Assembly (NCBI GenBank): GCA_014444615.1
Contig: PVXE01000019.1
Location: forward strand, 1 to 64,000
Direction: 5' to 3'
Length of the DNA: 64,000 nt
Origin: Tagaea sp. CACIAM 22H2
GTDB lineage: Bacteria; Pseudomonadota; Alphaproteobacteria; CACIAM-22H2
Part shown: piece by piece, positions 62,532 through 64,000 of the stretch
Layout: every line of letters starts with the position of its first letter
How positions within the stretch are numbered: the stretch's first letter is position 1
Notes under the pieces: generated by a model
The model's database searches: none
What the model was told of the DNA's origin: nothing
The model's input: the letters and a program-made list of their open reading frames with translations, nothing else
Position numbers and translations under genes: made by a program

Positions 62532-63434
62532 ATGATCCATTTGCCCACGCTCAAACAGCTTCGCCATTACGCCGCCCTGGCCGAGAAGGGGAATTTCGGC
62601 CGCGCGGCGGAAGCGGCCGGCGTCACGCAATCCACGCTGTCGGCGTCGATCCAGGAATTGGAGGCGATTTTGGGCGCACCGCTCGTGGATCGCGGCAAGC
62701 GCGGCGTGGTGTTCACGCCCCTGGGCGAGCGCGTGCTGGAACGCGCCAAATCGCTGCTGGCCGACGCCGAGGAATTGGCGCGCGAGGCGAGTGCGGCGCG
62801 CGAGCCGTTGACCGGCGAATTGCGCCTGGGCGTGATTCCGACCGTCTCGCCGTTTCTGCTGCCGCGCGTCTTGCCGCGTTTGCGTAAAGCCTATCCCAAG
62901 CTGAAGCTGTTTCTGGTCGAAGATCAGACCGAACGCTTGATCGATCGTTTGCGCGAAGGGGCCATCGACTGCGCCTTGCTGGCGTTGCCTTACGACACGG
63001 GGCCGGTCGATAACGCATCGATCGGGGCGGATGTGTTTCGCTTGGTCGTGCCCAAGGCGCATCCGCTGGCCAAGGCCAAGCGCGTTTCGCCGGCCATGGT
63101 GCGCGGCGAGCCGCTGCTGCTGCTCGAAGACGGGCATTGCCTGACCGATCATGCGCTGTCCGCTTGCGGCATCAAATCCGCGCGCCCGCGCGACGCCTTC
63201 GCCGCGACGTCGCTGTTCACGCTGGTGCAGATGGTCGCGAACGGGCTGGGCGTCACGCTGCTGCCCGATCTGGCGTTGGACGCAGGCATTTTGCGCGGCA
63301 CCGATCTGGTCGCAGTACCTGTCGACGGCGATCCGTCGCGCGAACTGGGCCTCGTCTGGCGCAAGGGCACGGCGCGGGCGATGGAGTTCCGTTTGCTCGC
63401 CAAAGCCATCGCGCGCGATTCACGAAACGGATAG
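62532..63434 (+). CDS. oxyR: Hydrogen-peroxide-responsive regulator OxyR
   Basis: A 300-residue LysR regulator. Its HTH is [39 protein letters not shown]. The redox cysteines are C203 and C212 in [18 protein letters not shown], which form a disulphide upon peroxide. It is divergent from ahpC-ahpD, its expected regulon. Confidence 0.95.
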   Translation: MIHLPTLKQLRHYAALAEKGNFGRAAEAAGVTQSTLSASIQELEAILGAPLVDRGKRGVVFTPLGERVLERAKSLLADAEELAREASAAREPLTGELRLGVIPTVSPFLLPRVLPRLRKAYPKLKLFLVEDQTERLIDRLREGAIDCALLALPYDTGPVDNASIGADVFRLVVPKAHPLAKAKRVSPAMVRGEPLLLLEDGHCLTDHALSACGIKSARPRDAFAATSLFTLVQMVANGLGVTLLPDLALDAGILRGTDLVAVPVDGDPSRELGLVWRKGTARAMEFRLLAKAIARDSRNG

Positions 63435-63488
63435 CGCCGCGTATAGTACGCGCGCACCGCGCGGGTCGATTCGCGGACTCGAATCGAT

Positions 63489-64000
63489 ATGCATTTCATT
63501 CTCCGGCTTCTGTTCGTGCTGGGCCTCGGCGCCCTGTCGGTCGCGTGCGCGCCGCGCGTGGTGACGCCGCCGCCCGTCGAAGTTCCGCCGCCGGTCATCG
63601 CCCCGCAGAGTTGCTACGACGCGCTAACCCAGCTCGGCGCCAAATTCGAGCCGCGTCAGAGCATGCCGCGTAACGCCCAGGGCTGTTTCATCGACGAGCC
63701 GGTGATGCTGGAACAGGCGACGATCCCGCTCAGCCGCCCGGCGCTGATGACCTGCCCGCTGGCGCAGGCGCTGGCGGCGTTCGAACGCGATGTGGTGCAG
63801 CCCGCCGCCCGGCGCCATTTCAACCGGCCGGTGGCGCAGATCGTCCATTACGGCGCCTATGTCTGCCGCGCGCAAACCGGGCGCAATGATCGCCTGTCGG
63901 AACACGGCATGGGCCGCGCCTTCGATATCGGCGGGTTCGAGCTCGCCGGAAATATCCGCATCTCGGTCAAAGACCATTGGCGCGAGCGAGGGCCCCGCGG
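63489..64000 (+). CDS. Extensin-like family lipoprotein, N-terminal part
   Basis: Starts at ATG 63489 and runs off the window after about 170 codons. The signal peptide ends in the lipobox LSVAC (C20), then a Pro-rich linker. CYDALTQLGAKFEPRQS and CPLAQALAAFERDVVQPAARRHF...HYGAYVCRAQTGRNDRLSEH match the extensin-like C-terminal domain found in many alphaproteobacteria. Its SEH and DI segments resemble a D-alanyl-carboxypeptidase-like zinc site. Function uncertain; probably envelope-associated. Confidence 0.8.
   Translation, partial: MHFILRLLFVLGLGALSVACAPRVVTPPPVEVPPPVIAPQSCYDALTQLGAKFEPRQSMPRNAQGCFIDEPVMLEQATIPLSRPALMTCPLAQALAAFERDVVQPAARRHFNRPVAQIVHYGAYVCRAQTGRNDRLSEHGMGRAFDIGGFELAGNIRISVKDHWRERGPR

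Overview
The window is one continuous stretch of high-GC chromosome from an alphaproteobacterium, most likely Rhodospirillales-like. Evidence: the gene order mnmG-rsmG-parA-parB, hemE/(origin)/dikinase-regulator-maf-aroE-coaE-dnaQ-secB, tim44-mltA, hslVU and hisB-DUF2628-hisHAFE is that of the alphaproteobacterial origin region. The porin, DUF3576 lipoprotein and mycobacterial-type AhpC/AhpD pair fit the same group. I saw no rRNA, tRNA, CRISPR array, transposase or prophage gene.

Layout. 1-5.9 kb: the end of lolA, an unknown protein, a PLP protein (yggS), a TPR/O-GlcNAc-transferase-like enzyme and a major porin. 5.9-14.7 kb: DUF3576 lipoprotein, leuS, a TPR-methyltransferase in the place normally held by lptE, holA, a lytic transglycosylase and two unknown proteins. 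14.75-18.9 kb: mnmG-rsmG-parA-parB, read leftward with 4-base overlaps, and two parS-like sites. 19-31.5 kb: mnmE, then an accessory stretch normally absent between mnmE and rho. It holds tatA, a Tat-signal binding protein, a phosphatase/ferredoxin/DUF6489 run, a PilZ protein with an unknown partner, a hydrolase-oxidoreductase-cupin run, two paralogous lipoproteins and a five-PAS histidine kinase. 31.6-39.7 kb: rho, hemJ, hemH and hemE, split by a four-gene surface O-acetylation cluster. 39.73-40.16 kb: the likely replication origin. 40.2-64 kb: housekeeping genes read mostly rightward, ending in the ahpD-ahpC/oxyR peroxide module and the start of an extensin-like gene.

How it works together. 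The housekeeping genes on either side of the 39.7-40.2 kb gap point mostly away from it, as expected for leading strands leaving an origin. The ParABS genes and parS sites lie about 21-23 kb to its left. DnaA-box-like 9-mers, a repeated TTATCCCCG motif, GANTC sites and an AT-rich patch sit in the gap. A second AT-rich patch with a perfect TTATCCACA box lies upstream of mnmG. Accessory genes appear to have been inserted into an otherwise conserved framework. The parts I consider most worth study are the origin/parS architecture, the O-acetylation cluster, the PilZ plus unknown-protein pair, the hairpin that hides the ribosome binding site of the Tat-exported binding protein, and the extra linker in Rho.
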